Shown here: positions 50,734-59,209 of the stretch, in pieces
Numbering within the stretch: the stretch's first letter is position 1
How the letters are laid out: each line of letters opens with the position of its first letter
DNA from: DATLFA01 sp039915945
Lineage (GTDB): Bacteria > Actinomycetota > Acidimicrobiia > Acidimicrobiales > WLNW01
Length of the DNA: 64,000 bases
Direction of reading: 5' to 3'
Assembly (NCBI GenBank): GCA_039915945.1
Contig: JBDSMH010000094.1
Location: 1-64,000, forward strand
Made by a program: the position numbers and the translations under genes
Notes under the pieces: generated by a model
The model's input: only the letters and a program-made list of their open reading frames with translations
The model's database searches: none
Told to the model about the DNA's origin: nothing

Positions 50734-52599
50734 ATGTACGTGAGGGTGGATCTGGGCTCGGGCGCGGTCGAACTGGTCGAGCCCGACAACTTCAAGCAGT
50801 TCCACGTGGCGGCGAGCGGACCGGGCCTCGACGACGACGTCGCGGACGCGCTCGGCGACGGCGGCCGTCGGTGTGACGAGCCGAGCCACGTGTGGGTGGC
50901 AATCGATCTCGTGCGCCGCCTCGCGGCTCCCCAAGTCGGAGAAGACTGGAACGCCGGGTTCGAAAAGATGCTCGGCTTCGCCCAGCAGATGGGCTGGATC
51001 GATCCCGGCGGCGACTACATCAAGGCGCACACCGAGTGGCAGTTGTGCGACGGTCGCAACCTCTGGGAGTTGATCGAGGCGCGGGTCGCCGCCACGCCCG
51101 ACCTCGAGATGGCGTGCGACGAATCGGGCAACCGCCTGACGTTCGCGCAATTCAAAGAGCGAGCCGAACGCATGGCCGCCGGCCTCATGGCACTCGGCAT
51201 CGGCGCGAACGATGTCGTCTCGTGGGAGTTGCCGAGTTGGATCGAGTCGATGGTGCTGAGCGCCGCGATCAATCGACTCGACGCAGTGCAAAACCCGATC
51301 ATCGCCATCTACCGGGAACGCGAAGTCGGCTTTTGCACGAAACAAGCCGGCGCCAAGCTGTTGATCGTGCCCGGTGTGTGGCGCGGCTACGACTACACGG
51401 CGATGGCCAACGCGGTCGCGGCCGCCAACGACGGCCTCGAGGTGCTCACTGTCGAGCGCGGCGCGTTCCCCGATGGTGATCCGGCGACGCTGCCCCCGCC
51501 CCCCCGGCCGTTGCCGTCGGGCGAGTTGCCGATGCGCTGGTTGATGTACACGTCCGGTACCACCAGCGACCCAAAGGGTGCACGGCACACCGATGCCGCT
51601 AATGCGATCGTGGCCCGCACGACCGGCCAGCGGTTCGATGTCCGCCACGGCGACCGGCCTTCGCTCGTGTTTCCGTTTCCGCACATCGGCGGCATCATGT
51701 GGATGGTGCTGTCCTTGCAGTTCGGCGCAACCCTGCTCTTCGAAGAGGCATTCGACGCCAATCGCACGCCGCGCTACCTGTCGCACGAACGCTGCACGCA
51801 TCCGGGCTCGGGCACGCCGTTCCATGTCGCGTACCTCAACGTGCAGCGCGAGCAACCCGACGTACCGTTGTTCCCGCGGGCCAAGTGTTTCCCCGGTGGC
51901 GGTGCGCCCAAGCCGCCGCAACTCACCTACGAGGTCAACGACGAGTTGGGTGCGGTGGTCGTGTCGGGATGGGGCCTCACCGAGGTGCCGATCCTCACGA
52001 TGGCATCGACCAAGGACTCCCTCGAGCGGCTCGCCCAGACCGAAGGTTTCGTCATGCCCGGTGTCGATTTGATCGTCGTCAAGCTCGACGGCACCCGCGC
52101 GGCACCGGGCGAAGAAGGCGAACTGCGGGCGAAGGCTCCCCAGATGATGCTGGGCTATCTCGACGAGCGGCTCAACGCCGAGGCCTTCGACGAAGACGGC
52201 TACTTCCGCACGGGCGATCTGGGTACCCTCGATGCCGATGGCTATGTCGTGATCACCGGTCGGTCCAAGGACGTCATCATTCGCAACGCGGAGAACATCT
52301 CGGCCAAAGAGGTCGAAGACCTGCTCTACACGCACCCCAAGGTGCATGACGTCGCAGTCATCGGGTTGTCCGACCCCAAGACGGGGGAACGGGTGTGTGC
52401 GGTGGTCTCGAGTGTCGACACCGACGAGGCCTTGACGTTTGCCGCCATGCGCGATTTCCTGATCGAGCACGGGCTGCGCAGGCAGGCAGTTCCCGAACAA
52501 CTCGAATTGGTGGATGTCATTCCCCGCAACGCAGCGGGCAAGATAACCAAGAACGTGCTGCGCGATCGATTCGACGATCGAGCGAGAGAACGAGGATGA
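50734..52599 (+). CDS. Acyl-CoA synthetase with an N-terminal extension
   Basis: This 621-aa ANL ligase has A3 motif LMYTSGTTSDPKGARHTDAA, A5 VVSGWGLTEVPILT, A7/A8 YFRTGDLGTLDADGYVVITG and the catalytic lysine region NAAGKITKNVL. The first 95 residues (MYVRVDLGSGAVELVEPDNF...) are unlike other ligases and look like a separate small domain. The ATG at 50734 lies just downstream of the divergent methyltransferase. The ArsC-like selenoprotein gene follows after 10 bases; its ribosome site overlaps this stop. Confidence 0.9.
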   Translation: MYVRVDLGSGAVELVEPDNFKQFHVAASGPGLDDDVADALGDGGRRCDEPSHVWVAIDLVRRLAAPQVGEDWNAGFEKMLGFAQQMGWIDPGGDYIKAHTEWQLCDGRNLWELIEARVAATPDLEMACDESGNRLTFAQFKERAERMAAGLMALGIGANDVVSWELPSWIESMVLSAAINRLDAVQNPIIAIYREREVGFCTKQAGAKLLIVPGVWRGYDYTAMANAVAAANDGLEVLTVERGAFPDGDPATLPPPPRPLPSGELPMRWLMYTSGTTSDPKGARHTDAANAIVARTTGQRFDVRHGDRPSLVFPFPHIGGIMWMVLSLQFGATLLFEEAFDANRTPRYLSHERCTHPGSGTPFHVAYLNVQREQPDVPLFPRAKCFPGGGAPKPPQLTYEVNDELGAVVVSGWGLTEVPILTMASTKDSLERLAQTEGFVMPGVDLIVVKLDGTRAAPGEEGELRAKAPQMMLGYLDERLNAEAFDEDGYFRTGDLGTLDADGYVVITGRSKDVIIRNAENISAKEVEDLLYTHPKVHDVAVIGLSDPKTGERVCAVVSSVDTDEALTFAAMRDFLIEHGLRRQAVPEQLELVDVIPRNAAGKITKNVLRDRFDDRARERG

Positions 52600-52609
52600 G
52601 GAGACTGCA

Positions 52610-52972
52610 ATGGCAAAGGTGACGATCTACCACAACGGCAATTGAAACTCGTCCAATAGCGCCTTGGCGGTCGCCAAGGAACTGGGTGTCGATGCCGAAG
52701 TCGTGCAATATCTCAAGACCCCACCCGACAGAGCAACGCTCGAAAAGATCATCGGCATGCTCGAAGATCCCGTCGAGGACCTCGTCCGCAAGGATGCCAA
52801 GTTCGAAAAGCTGGGCCTCGATCCCGCCGCGTATGTAGGCAAGCCGAAAGCGGTCGTCGAGATCTTGCTGAACCACAAAGAGCTGATGCAACGACCGATC
52901 ATCGTCAAAGGCAACAAGGCGATCATCGGCCGACCGAAGGACAAGGCCGAGAAGTTCCTCAGCGCCAAGTAG
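52610..52972 (+). CDS. ArsC-family protein with in-frame TGA (predicted selenocysteine) at the active site
   Basis: This frame of 120 residues starts MAKVTIYHNGN, then TGA (52643-52645, codon 12), then NSSNSALAVAKELGVD. Codon 12 is exactly the Cys12 position of ArsC (MSNITIYHNPAC). Downstream the ArsC arginines remain: LVRKDAKFEKLGL, LMQRPIIV and IIGRP. The N-terminal part is therefore functional coding, not noise. GAGGAG lies 6 bases before the ATG. A 7-bp hairpin with GGUC loop follows the TGA. I read it as selenocysteine; a truncated frame from a TTG at 52664 or a pseudogene are alternatives. It is between a CoA ligase and a Rieske oxygenase in one operon. Confidence 0.87.
52662..52679 (+). 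promoter_or_regulatory. Candidate bacterial SECIS element
   Basis: CCTTGGC-GGTC-GCCAAGG forms a perfect 7-bp stem with a GGUC tetraloop, starting 16 bases after the TGA at 52643-52645. Bacterial SECIS elements lie just downstream of UGA and usually carry a G-U in the apical loop, as in the fdhF GGUCU loop. It lies within the coding frame, as bacterial SECIS do. Confidence 0.75.
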
Positions 52973-52986
52973 AAGGGCTCGCACAC

Positions 52987-54321
52987 ATGGCGATAACCGA
53001 GTACACGGACGACGCACCGGTCGGCACCACCATCACGACGGTGACGCGCCGGCGCACCCCTGTGCGCATACCCGCGGCGCGCTACACCGACCCTGCGTGG
53101 GCCGAGCTCGAAGAGCAGCGCGTGTGGACCAAGACATGGCAACTGGCGTGCACGCTCGACCACTTGGCCAATGCCGGTGATTGGTTCGAATACCGGGTCG
53201 GCAAGTACTCGGTGCTCATCGTGCGCGACGACGACGGTGTGTTGCGGGCATACCAAAATGTGTGCCTTCACCGAGGGAACGAACTCTGTCACGGCGCGGG
53301 CAGCGGGCTCACCGAGATCCGCTGCGGTTACCACAGGTGGTCGTGGGATCTGCAAGGCCGACTGCGCGAGGTGCCGTCACGCAAGGGCTTCGGCGTCTTG
53401 CGCAACGAAGAGTTTCCGCTCATCGCCGTGCTCGTTGACACGTGGGGTCCGTTCGTCTTCGTCAATCTCGACACCGAGGCCGTGCCGTTGGCCGAATACC
53501 TCGCACCGGTGCCCGACGACATCGCGTGGGCGGGCATCGAAGACTTCCGGTGTCGTGCCCTTGTCACGGTGCCATTGCCGGCCAACTGGAAGGTCTGCAT
53601 CGAAGCCTTCAGCGAGACCTATCACGTGCAGGGCATCCACCGTGAAATGCTGCCGATGTGCGACGACGTCAACTCTCCGCAGGCGATCTGGGAGCATTCC
53701 GGCCGATTGGTGCAACCCTACGGGTTGCCGTCACCGCGCCTGCGCCAGACGCCCGACGATCAGCAGGTGTGGGATGCGTTCATCGAAGTGATGGGCGGGC
53801 GCATCGGCATCTCCGACAAGGCTGCGGCCGGTGTGGTGCCCGACATTCCCGCGGGCCAGACGCTGCGCGATGTCCTGGCCCAGCGTGTGCGCGATGTGGG
53901 TGCGGCACAAGGGCTCGACTTCGCGATGTTCACCACCGTGCAACTCATGGACCTCAACCAGTACAACTTCTTTCCCAACATCACCGTGCTGGTGTTCCCC
54001 GATCTGTTGAGTGTGATCCGAGCGCGGCCGGGGGCGACGCCCGACGAGTGCTTCATGGATTCGTTCGCGTTCGCGCGCGTGCCGAAGGCGTCGACCCCGC
54101 CCCGCGTGCAACCCGCCGCGCTCACCATGAGCCCCGATCAACCCGTGTTCGGTCTCGTGATCAACCAAGACGTCGGCAACCTGCAGCACGCGCAGCGAGG
54201 TTTGCACCAACCGGGCTTCACCCACCTCGCGATCTCGGGCGAGGAGTGCCGCATCATCAACCTGCACCGCAACCTCGAGAAGTACATCGGCGTCCGCGAA
54301 ATGTACGGCGGCGAATTGTAA
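52987..54321 (+). CDS. Rieske non-heme iron oxygenase, alpha subunit
   Basis: This 444-aa ring-hydroxylating oxygenase has Rieske ligands CLH (Cys93, His95) and CGYH (Cys113, His116). The mononuclear iron site is YHVQGIH (His213, His218) in EAFSETYHVQGIH; the residue normally bridging the Rieske and iron sites is Glu210 rather than the common Asp. NFFPNITVLVFPDLL is a conserved C-terminal block. It probably hydroxylates a steroid or aromatic acyl substrate, and lies 14 bases after the ArsC-like gene. No reductase gene is adjacent; electrons may come from the ferredoxin at the window end or elsewhere. Confidence 0.92.
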   Translation: MAITEYTDDAPVGTTITTVTRRRTPVRIPAARYTDPAWAELEEQRVWTKTWQLACTLDHLANAGDWFEYRVGKYSVLIVRDDDGVLRAYQNVCLHRGNELCHGAGSGLTEIRCGYHRWSWDLQGRLREVPSRKGFGVLRNEEFPLIAVLVDTWGPFVFVNLDTEAVPLAEYLAPVPDDIAWAGIEDFRCRALVTVPLPANWKVCIEAFSETYHVQGIHREMLPMCDDVNSPQAIWEHSGRLVQPYGLPSPRLRQTPDDQQVWDAFIEVMGGRIGISDKAAAGVVPDIPAGQTLRDVLAQRVRDVGAAQGLDFAMFTTVQLMDLNQYNFFPNITVLVFPDLLSVIRARPGATPDECFMDSFAFARVPKASTPPRVQPAALTMSPDQPVFGLVINQDVGNLQHAQRGLHQPGFTHLAISGEECRIINLHRNLEKYIGVREMYGGEL

Positions 54322-54352
54322 CTGCGCGACCGAGTTGCTCACCTGCCGTTCC

Positions 54353-54387
54353 GCGGCGAAGCCGCCGATCCGTTGCGGCGGAGCCGC
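54353..54387. terminator. Two compact GC hairpins between oxygenase and DUF445 genes
   Basis: GCGGC-GAA-GCCGC (54353-54365) and GCGGC-GGA-GCCGC (54375-54387) are two 5-bp perfect stems with 3-base loops in the 79-base convergent gap. The second is the reverse complement of the hairpin at 23751. They likely mark bidirectional 3' ends. Confidence 0.5.
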
Positions 54388-54388
54388 A

Positions 54389-54406
54389 CAACTAGCGCAA
54401 CTAACC
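54389..54406. repeat. 9-bp tandem repeat at the DUF445 stop codon
   Basis: CAACTAGCG followed by CAACTAACC; the second contains the TAG stop (54401-54403) of the leftward DUF445 gene. Short, but fits the stop-straddling repeat pattern. Confidence 0.45.
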
Positions 54407-55660
54407 GATGAGGCGGCCGAAGGAGTAGATGGCGAGACCGGCGAGGCCGCCGACGAGCGTGCCGTTGATGCGGATGAACTGCAGATCGCGACCGACCTGT
54501 AGCTCGATTCGCTCCGCCGCTTCGTCGGCATCCCATTTGGCCACGGTGGTCTCGATGAGGTCGGCCACTTCGTGGCGGTACGCCTCGATGATGTAGCCGG
54601 CAGCGCCCTCGATCCAACGATCGACCTTTACGCGAAGCGACGGGTCGTTGTTGAGCGACGCGCCGAACGCCAATGCGGTTTGTTCGATGCGGCGGCGCAG
54701 TTCGGAATCGGGATCGTTGCTCTGGTCGAGGAGCGAACGCTTGAGATCACCCCAGAGCGAGCCCATCCAGTTGCGCACGGCCGGATGCTCGAGGATCTCT
54801 TCCTTCAGCTTCTCTCCCCGGGCAATGAGCGCGGGGTCGGAACCGAGCCGTTCGACCAGATCGGCGAGCCGCTTGTCGAGGTGTTGGCGCAATTCGTGCG
54901 AGGGGTCGTCGATGACCTGTTGCAAGAACGTTGCCAGGCCGCGGTAGATCTTGTCGAAGATGCGATCGTCGATCGGCTCGGGAACCCACCACGGCGATTC
55001 GCTGGAGAAGCGGGCGCGCAGATCGCCGCGGTTCGCTTCGAGGAATCGGGCCGCACCCTGCGCCAGTGCGTCGACGAGTTCGCGGTGACGACCGTCGGCA
55101 GTCGCGATGGCGAGTACACGGGCGGCGGTTCGCGACGCTTCGATCTGGCGCAATCGCGATGTGATGCCGTGTTCGAGCGCACTCTGCACGTCGTCGTCGT
55201 GGAGGACGTCGAGCGCCCCCGCCAACGCGGCACTGGTGTGTTGACTGACGGTTTGCGCGTGCTTGCTGTCGCCCAGCCACACGCCGAGGCGTTCGCCGAT
55301 TCGTGCCTGGCGCAGCTTTTCGGTGACCACCTCTCGAGCGAGGAAGTTCTCCTGCACGAATTCACCGAGGCTGTGGCCGAGTTGCGCCTTGCGCGTCTTG
55401 ATGACGGCGGTATGGGGGATGGGTAGGCCGAGAGGGTGACGAAACAGCGCGGTCACCGCGAACCAGTCGGCGAGCCCGCCGACCATTGCGGCCTCGGCGG
55501 TCGCCCGCACGAACCCCAGCCATGAGTGTTCGGACTCGAAGATGCGGGTCACGACGAATACCGCGGCGGCCACGATGAGCATGCCGGTGGCGCGCCACTT
55601 CATGCGACTCAATTGGCGGGCGCGCTCGGTGTCTCGCGCTGAAGTCGTTGTCGTCTTCAC
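54401..55660 (-). CDS. DUF445 family membrane protein
   Basis: This 419-aa DUF445 protein has an N-terminal hydrophobic segment (WRATGMLIVAAAVFVVTRIF) followed by the DUF445 core: VGGLADWFAVTALFRHPLGL, PIPHTAVIKTRKAQLGHSLG and a C-terminal WDADEAAERIELQVGRDLQF, RINGTLVGGLAGLAIY. Probably an inner-membrane structural protein. It is 9 bases after hrpB and likely cotranscribed. Confidence 0.92.
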   Translation of the reverse strand: MKTTTTSARDTERARQLSRMKWRATGMLIVAAAVFVVTRIFESEHSWLGFVRATAEAAMVGGLADWFAVTALFRHPLGLPIPHTAVIKTRKAQLGHSLGEFVQENFLAREVVTEKLRQARIGERLGVWLGDSKHAQTVSQHTSAALAGALDVLHDDDVQSALEHGITSRLRQIEASRTAARVLAIATADGRHRELVDALAQGAARFLEANRGDLRARFSSESPWWVPEPIDDRIFDKIYRGLATFLQQVIDDPSHELRQHLDKRLADLVERLGSDPALIARGEKLKEEILEHPAVRNWMGSLWGDLKRSLLDQSNDPDSELRRRIEQTALAFGASLNNDPSLRVKVDRWIEGAAGYIIEAYRHEVADLIETTVAKWDADEAAERIELQVGRDLQFIRINGTLVGGLAGLAIYSFGRLIG

Positions 55661-55669
55661 CCGGGCAGC

Positions 55670-58141
55670 CTACGGCGCTCGTCGTGGCCGTTTGACGCCA
55701 CGCGATGGGGTGGCCTTCGTCGGGTCCTCCGGCCAATCATGCTTTGGGTAGCGACCGCGCATCTCGGCCCGCACTTGCGGATATGAGCCCTTCCAGAACC
55801 CGCCCAGATCAGCAGTGACCTGGATCGGTCGCCCGGCCGGCGAGAGCAGATGCAAAACGACGGGCACCCGCCCGCCCGCCACTCGTGGTGTGTCACTCCA
55901 ACCGAATACCTCTTGCAGGCGTACGCGTAACACCGGCTGTTCGGAGTCGTAGTCGATCTCGATCGTCGAACCGCTGGGCACGGTGAGGTGACGCGGCGCG
56001 AGCGTGTCGAGTTGCGCAAGCAGCGTCCGTGGCACGAGCGTCTGTACCGCTCGTGACACATCGACGCGATCGAGATCGGCGCGTCGGCGGACACCGCCGA
56101 GAAACGGCGCGAGCCAGGTGTCGAGCGTCGCCAGCAGCGCGGTGTCCGACAGATCGGGCCACGTATCGGTGCCGATCGTCCGGCGGCAGAACGCCACCCG
56201 CGACCGGAACGCGTCGGCGTCGGCGAATCTCGGCAGAAGCCGTAGCCCTTCGCGTGTGACACCGTCGAGGATGGCGGATTGCGCGGCGCCGGCGTCGTCG
56301 AGTGGCTGGCGTGAAACGACGATGGCGCCGAGTCGACGATCACGCGACGCGCGGACGTCGTGGGCCTGTTGATCCCACACCGCTTCGTCGACGGTCGTCA
56401 TCCGATCGGCGAACAGTTGCTCGACGTCGACGCGGTCGAGCGCGGCCGCGGCGAACACCCGGGCGTCTTGTGCTCGCGCTTCGATATCGGCGATGGCGAT
56501 CCATTCGGATGCCGCCAGGGGATCGTGCGGACGAAGCACCGCCCCGACGCCGTTGGCCAGTAGGTAACGCAGAGACCCGGCTTTCGCGCGACGCCGCGCC
56601 ACACGATCGGGATAGGCGAGCGCAAGCACTAGGCCCGTCGCACTGACGTCGACGGGACTGTCGACGACCTTGATGATCGACCGCACGTGCCGCGCGATGG
56701 TGTCGGCCCGGCGTGCGATCTGGGGCCGTCGCCGCGCCATCTCCACTTGTTCGGCAAGGTCTACCGACGCGGCGTTGGCCGGCAAGCGATCGCTCAGGAG
56801 TGCGGCGACCGTGCACGCGAGAGGGCCATGGCCCAACTCGTACGCCGCGAGTACGCAGTGGGCGAGACGGGGATGCAGGGGTAGCGTGGCGCAGCGCTTG
56901 CCGTGATCGGTGAGCCGCGTATCGTCGTCGATGATGCCGAGTTCTCGAAGCAGCCGCCGGGCTTCGCGCAAACTGTCGGGCGGGGGAGCGTCGAGAAAGC
57001 GCAGATGCGTGCCGGCGGCATCGCCCCACGACACGAGGTCGAGCGCGAGCGACGCGAGATCGGCGTTCGCGATTTCGGGGGTGGTCTGTTCGCGAAGTCG
57101 CTCGTGTTCGAGCTCGGACCACAGGCGATAGCAACGGCCCGGCGCGGTGCGCCCCGCCCGTCCTCGTCGTTGATCGGCCGACGCCCGCGACACTCGCACC
57201 GTCGTCAGGCCCCCCATGCCGCGGCGCGGGTCGAACTGCGACGTGCGGGCGAATCCGCTGTCGACGACCGCGCCGATCCCGTCGATGGTGAGGCTCGTCT
57301 CCGCGATCGATGTCGCGACGATCACCCGGCGCCGCGATGGCGACGGCGTGAGCACTCGATCTTGCTCGGCGGGCTTGAGCGAGCCGTGCAACGCAAGGAC
57401 CTCGACGGCCGACGAGTCGGGATCCGCTCGCTGTAGCGACCGCAGCACCTGGCCGATCTCGTAGACACCCGGCGCGAAAACGAGCACGTTGCCATCGCCT
57501 TCGCGTAGCGCCCGCCGCGTGGCCTGCGCCACGTGGTCGGCGTCGAACGATGCGGATGTCGATGCGAGGTAGGACGTGACGATCGGAAATTGGCGGTGGA
57601 CGCACTCGATGATCGGCGCGCCGTCGAGCAGTTGCGCGACGGCCGCGCCGTCGAGCGTGGCCGACATGACGACCATGCGGAGCTCCGGATTGAGCGCGGC
57701 CCGTGCGTCGAGGGTGAAGGCCAGACCGATGTCGGCGTCGAGGCTCCGTTCGTGGAACTCGTCGAAGACGACAGCCGAGACACCGGTGAGTGCAGGATCC
57801 GAATGGAGCATCCGCGTGAGGACGCCTTCGGTCACGACTTCGATCCGCGTGGCCTTCGAGACGTTGGTGTCGTCGCGCATACGCCAGCCGACACCGTTAC
57901 CCACTCGCTCGCCGCGCAGCGTGGCCATCCGCGTCGCCGCGGCGCGGGTCGCCACTCGCCGCGGCTCGACGACCAACACTTTGCCGGCGCACCATGCCTG
58001 CGACTCGAGCAGCAAGGGGACGATCGTGCTCTTGCCCGCGCCCGGCGGGGCAACGACCACCGCAGCTGCACCGGGCTCGCGTAGTGCGTCACCGATCTGC
58101 TCGAGCACCGCGCCGATCGGCAGATCGGTCGACAGCGTCAC
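55670..58141 (-). CDS. hrpB: ATP-dependent helicase HrpB
   Basis: This 823-aa DEAH/RHA-type RNA helicase has Walker A APPGAGKSTIVPLLL, Walker B DEFHERSLDADIGLAFTL, motif III SATLDG, and motif VI QRRGRAGRTAPGRCYRLW. HrpB-specific C-terminal PSGSTIEIDYD and PVVLHLLSPAGRPIQVTADL, FWKGSYPQVRAEMRGRYPKH complete the protein. Full length. Its start overlaps the EEP gene by 4 bases. Confidence 0.95.
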   Translation of the reverse strand: MTLSTDLPIGAVLEQIGDALREPGAAAVVVAPPGAGKSTIVPLLLESQAWCAGKVLVVEPRRVATRAAATRMATLRGERVGNGVGWRMRDDTNVSKATRIEVVTEGVLTRMLHSDPALTGVSAVVFDEFHERSLDADIGLAFTLDARAALNPELRMVVMSATLDGAAVAQLLDGAPIIECVHRQFPIVTSYLASTSASFDADHVAQATRRALREGDGNVLVFAPGVYEIGQVLRSLQRADPDSSAVEVLALHGSLKPAEQDRVLTPSPSRRRVIVATSIAETSLTIDGIGAVVDSGFARTSQFDPRRGMGGLTTVRVSRASADQRRGRAGRTAPGRCYRLWSELEHERLREQTTPEIANADLASLALDLVSWGDAAGTHLRFLDAPPPDSLREARRLLRELGIIDDDTRLTDHGKRCATLPLHPRLAHCVLAAYELGHGPLACTVAALLSDRLPANAASVDLAEQVEMARRRPQIARRADTIARHVRSIIKVVDSPVDVSATGLVLALAYPDRVARRRAKAGSLRYLLANGVGAVLRPHDPLAASEWIAIADIEARAQDARVFAAAALDRVDVEQLFADRMTTVDEAVWDQQAHDVRASRDRRLGAIVVSRQPLDDAGAAQSAILDGVTREGLRLLPRFADADAFRSRVAFCRRTIGTDTWPDLSDTALLATLDTWLAPFLGGVRRRADLDRVDVSRAVQTLVPRTLLAQLDTLAPRHLTVPSGSTIEIDYDSEQPVLRVRLQEVFGWSDTPRVAGGRVPVVLHLLSPAGRPIQVTADLGGFWKGSYPQVRAEMRGRYPKHDWPEDPTKATPSRGVKRPRRAP

Positions 58142-59130
58142 GATGGCCCGCCGGCGACCAATGCGTATTCGACGATGATGGGGCGGTGGTCGCTACCGCG
58201 CCCTTTGCCGTACGTGGCGTCAACCGGGACGAGCTCCTTCGAGCTCAACGCGTGATCGATGCGCAACAGCGGTGGAAACGGGCGGTTGCGGGGCCACGTA
58301 CCCGTGAAGCCGGCGCCTCTTGCCGAATGGGCATCGGTGAGGCCGGTGTCGAGCAGTTCGCCGAAGCGGGGGTGGTACACGGTGGCGTTGAAATCGCCGA
58401 CCATGAGCATCGGCGTCGAGCGGGCCCGGGCCAGGCCGTCCAGGGCATCGAGCATCTGGCGCCATCTCGCGATCGCGCCCTCGTTGATCGGGGCAGCGGT
58501 GTGCACCGCCACGATCTCGACGGTGCCGATGGCCGTCGACACCCGCGCGCGGGCCATCGGCCGCGCTGTCTTGAACCAGATCTCACTCGATTCGAGCGGG
58601 AGACTCGAGAACACCATGGTGTCGCTGCTCTCCGAATACACGCGGTTCGACAGCCTCTGGAGCGATGCATCGCTCAAGAGACGCGCGCGATGCGCCCGGG
58701 TTACCTCTTGAAACACCGCGACGTCGGCGCCGCTGGAGTTCACTTCGCCGATGATTCCCGAGAGATCTGCGTTGTCGAAGTAGAGATTGGCCGAGAACAC
58801 GCGCAACCGGGGCGCGCGCTTCACCTCCGCGCTGAGACGGTTCGGTGGCTTGATATCGGGCCAAATCGTCACGACGTGCACCATCACCACGACGATGCTC
58901 AACGCGAGCAGCAGCCACTTGCGGGCACGGAACGCGAAACCGACGGCGGTGTAGACCGGCAAGTACAACCACGGCGTCATGCCGTACAGGGCGAGCGCCG
59001 CTGATCCCTCGTAGTCGGTGGAGCGAACGAAGGAGAACAAGAGCAGCGACGCGCAGCCGAGGTAGGCGATCACGCTCAGCTGATTGAGGATGAGTCGCTC
59101 GCGTCTCGTTGCCGGGGCCGCAGAACTCAC
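58138..59130 (-). CDS. Endonuclease/exonuclease/phosphatase family membrane protein
   Basis: This 330-aa protein has three or so N-terminal membrane segments (residues 18-90) and a soluble EEP domain: RVFSANLYFDNADLSGIIGE, VFQEVTRAHR, MVGDFNATVYHP, RIDHALSS and GKGRGSDHRPIIVE, with the acid/histidine set intact. It is like membrane-tethered Mg2+-dependent phosphohydrolases. Substrate unknown. First gene of the EEP-hrpB-DUF445 run. Confidence 0.92.
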   Translation of the reverse strand: MSSAAPATRRERLILNQLSVIAYLGCASLLLFSFVRSTDYEGSAALALYGMTPWLYLPVYTAVGFAFRARKWLLLALSIVVVMVHVVTIWPDIKPPNRLSAEVKRAPRLRVFSANLYFDNADLSGIIGEVNSSGADVAVFQEVTRAHRARLLSDASLQRLSNRVYSESSDTMVFSSLPLESSEIWFKTARPMARARVSTAIGTVEIVAVHTAAPINEGAIARWRQMLDALDGLARARSTPMLMVGDFNATVYHPRFGELLDTGLTDAHSARGAGFTGTWPRNRPFPPLLRIDHALSSKELVPVDATYGKGRGSDHRPIIVEYALVAGGPS

Positions 59131-59142
59131 CCACGAAGGCTA

Positions 59143-59202
59143 GGCCCGAGCGGCCCTCAGAGCGGGTCGCGCGGCCCGAGCGACGCTCAGAATGGGTCGC
59201 GA
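59143..59202. repeat. Two 30-bp tandem copies of the GGCCCGAGCG element
   Basis: GGCCCGAGCGGCCCTCAGAG... (59143-59172) and GGCCCGAGCGACGCTCAGAA... (59173-59202) are imperfect 30-base copies between the EEP and P450 genes. They match the interspersed elements at 11864, 15674 and 16157. Confidence 0.8.
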
Positions 59203-59209
59203 CCGGCGA

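Noticed and set aside
52664..52972. 102-codon gene starting at TTG 52664 in the ArsC-like gene
   Set aside because: This start would drop the active site and the first 18 codons, which match ArsC and have a good ribosome site; readthrough of TGA as selenocysteine explains the whole frame better.
52610..52972. Simple arsenate reductase of an ars operon
   Set aside because: No arsR, acr3 or arsB is nearby; the gene sits in a lipid or ring-oxidation operon and has a TGA at the active Cys.
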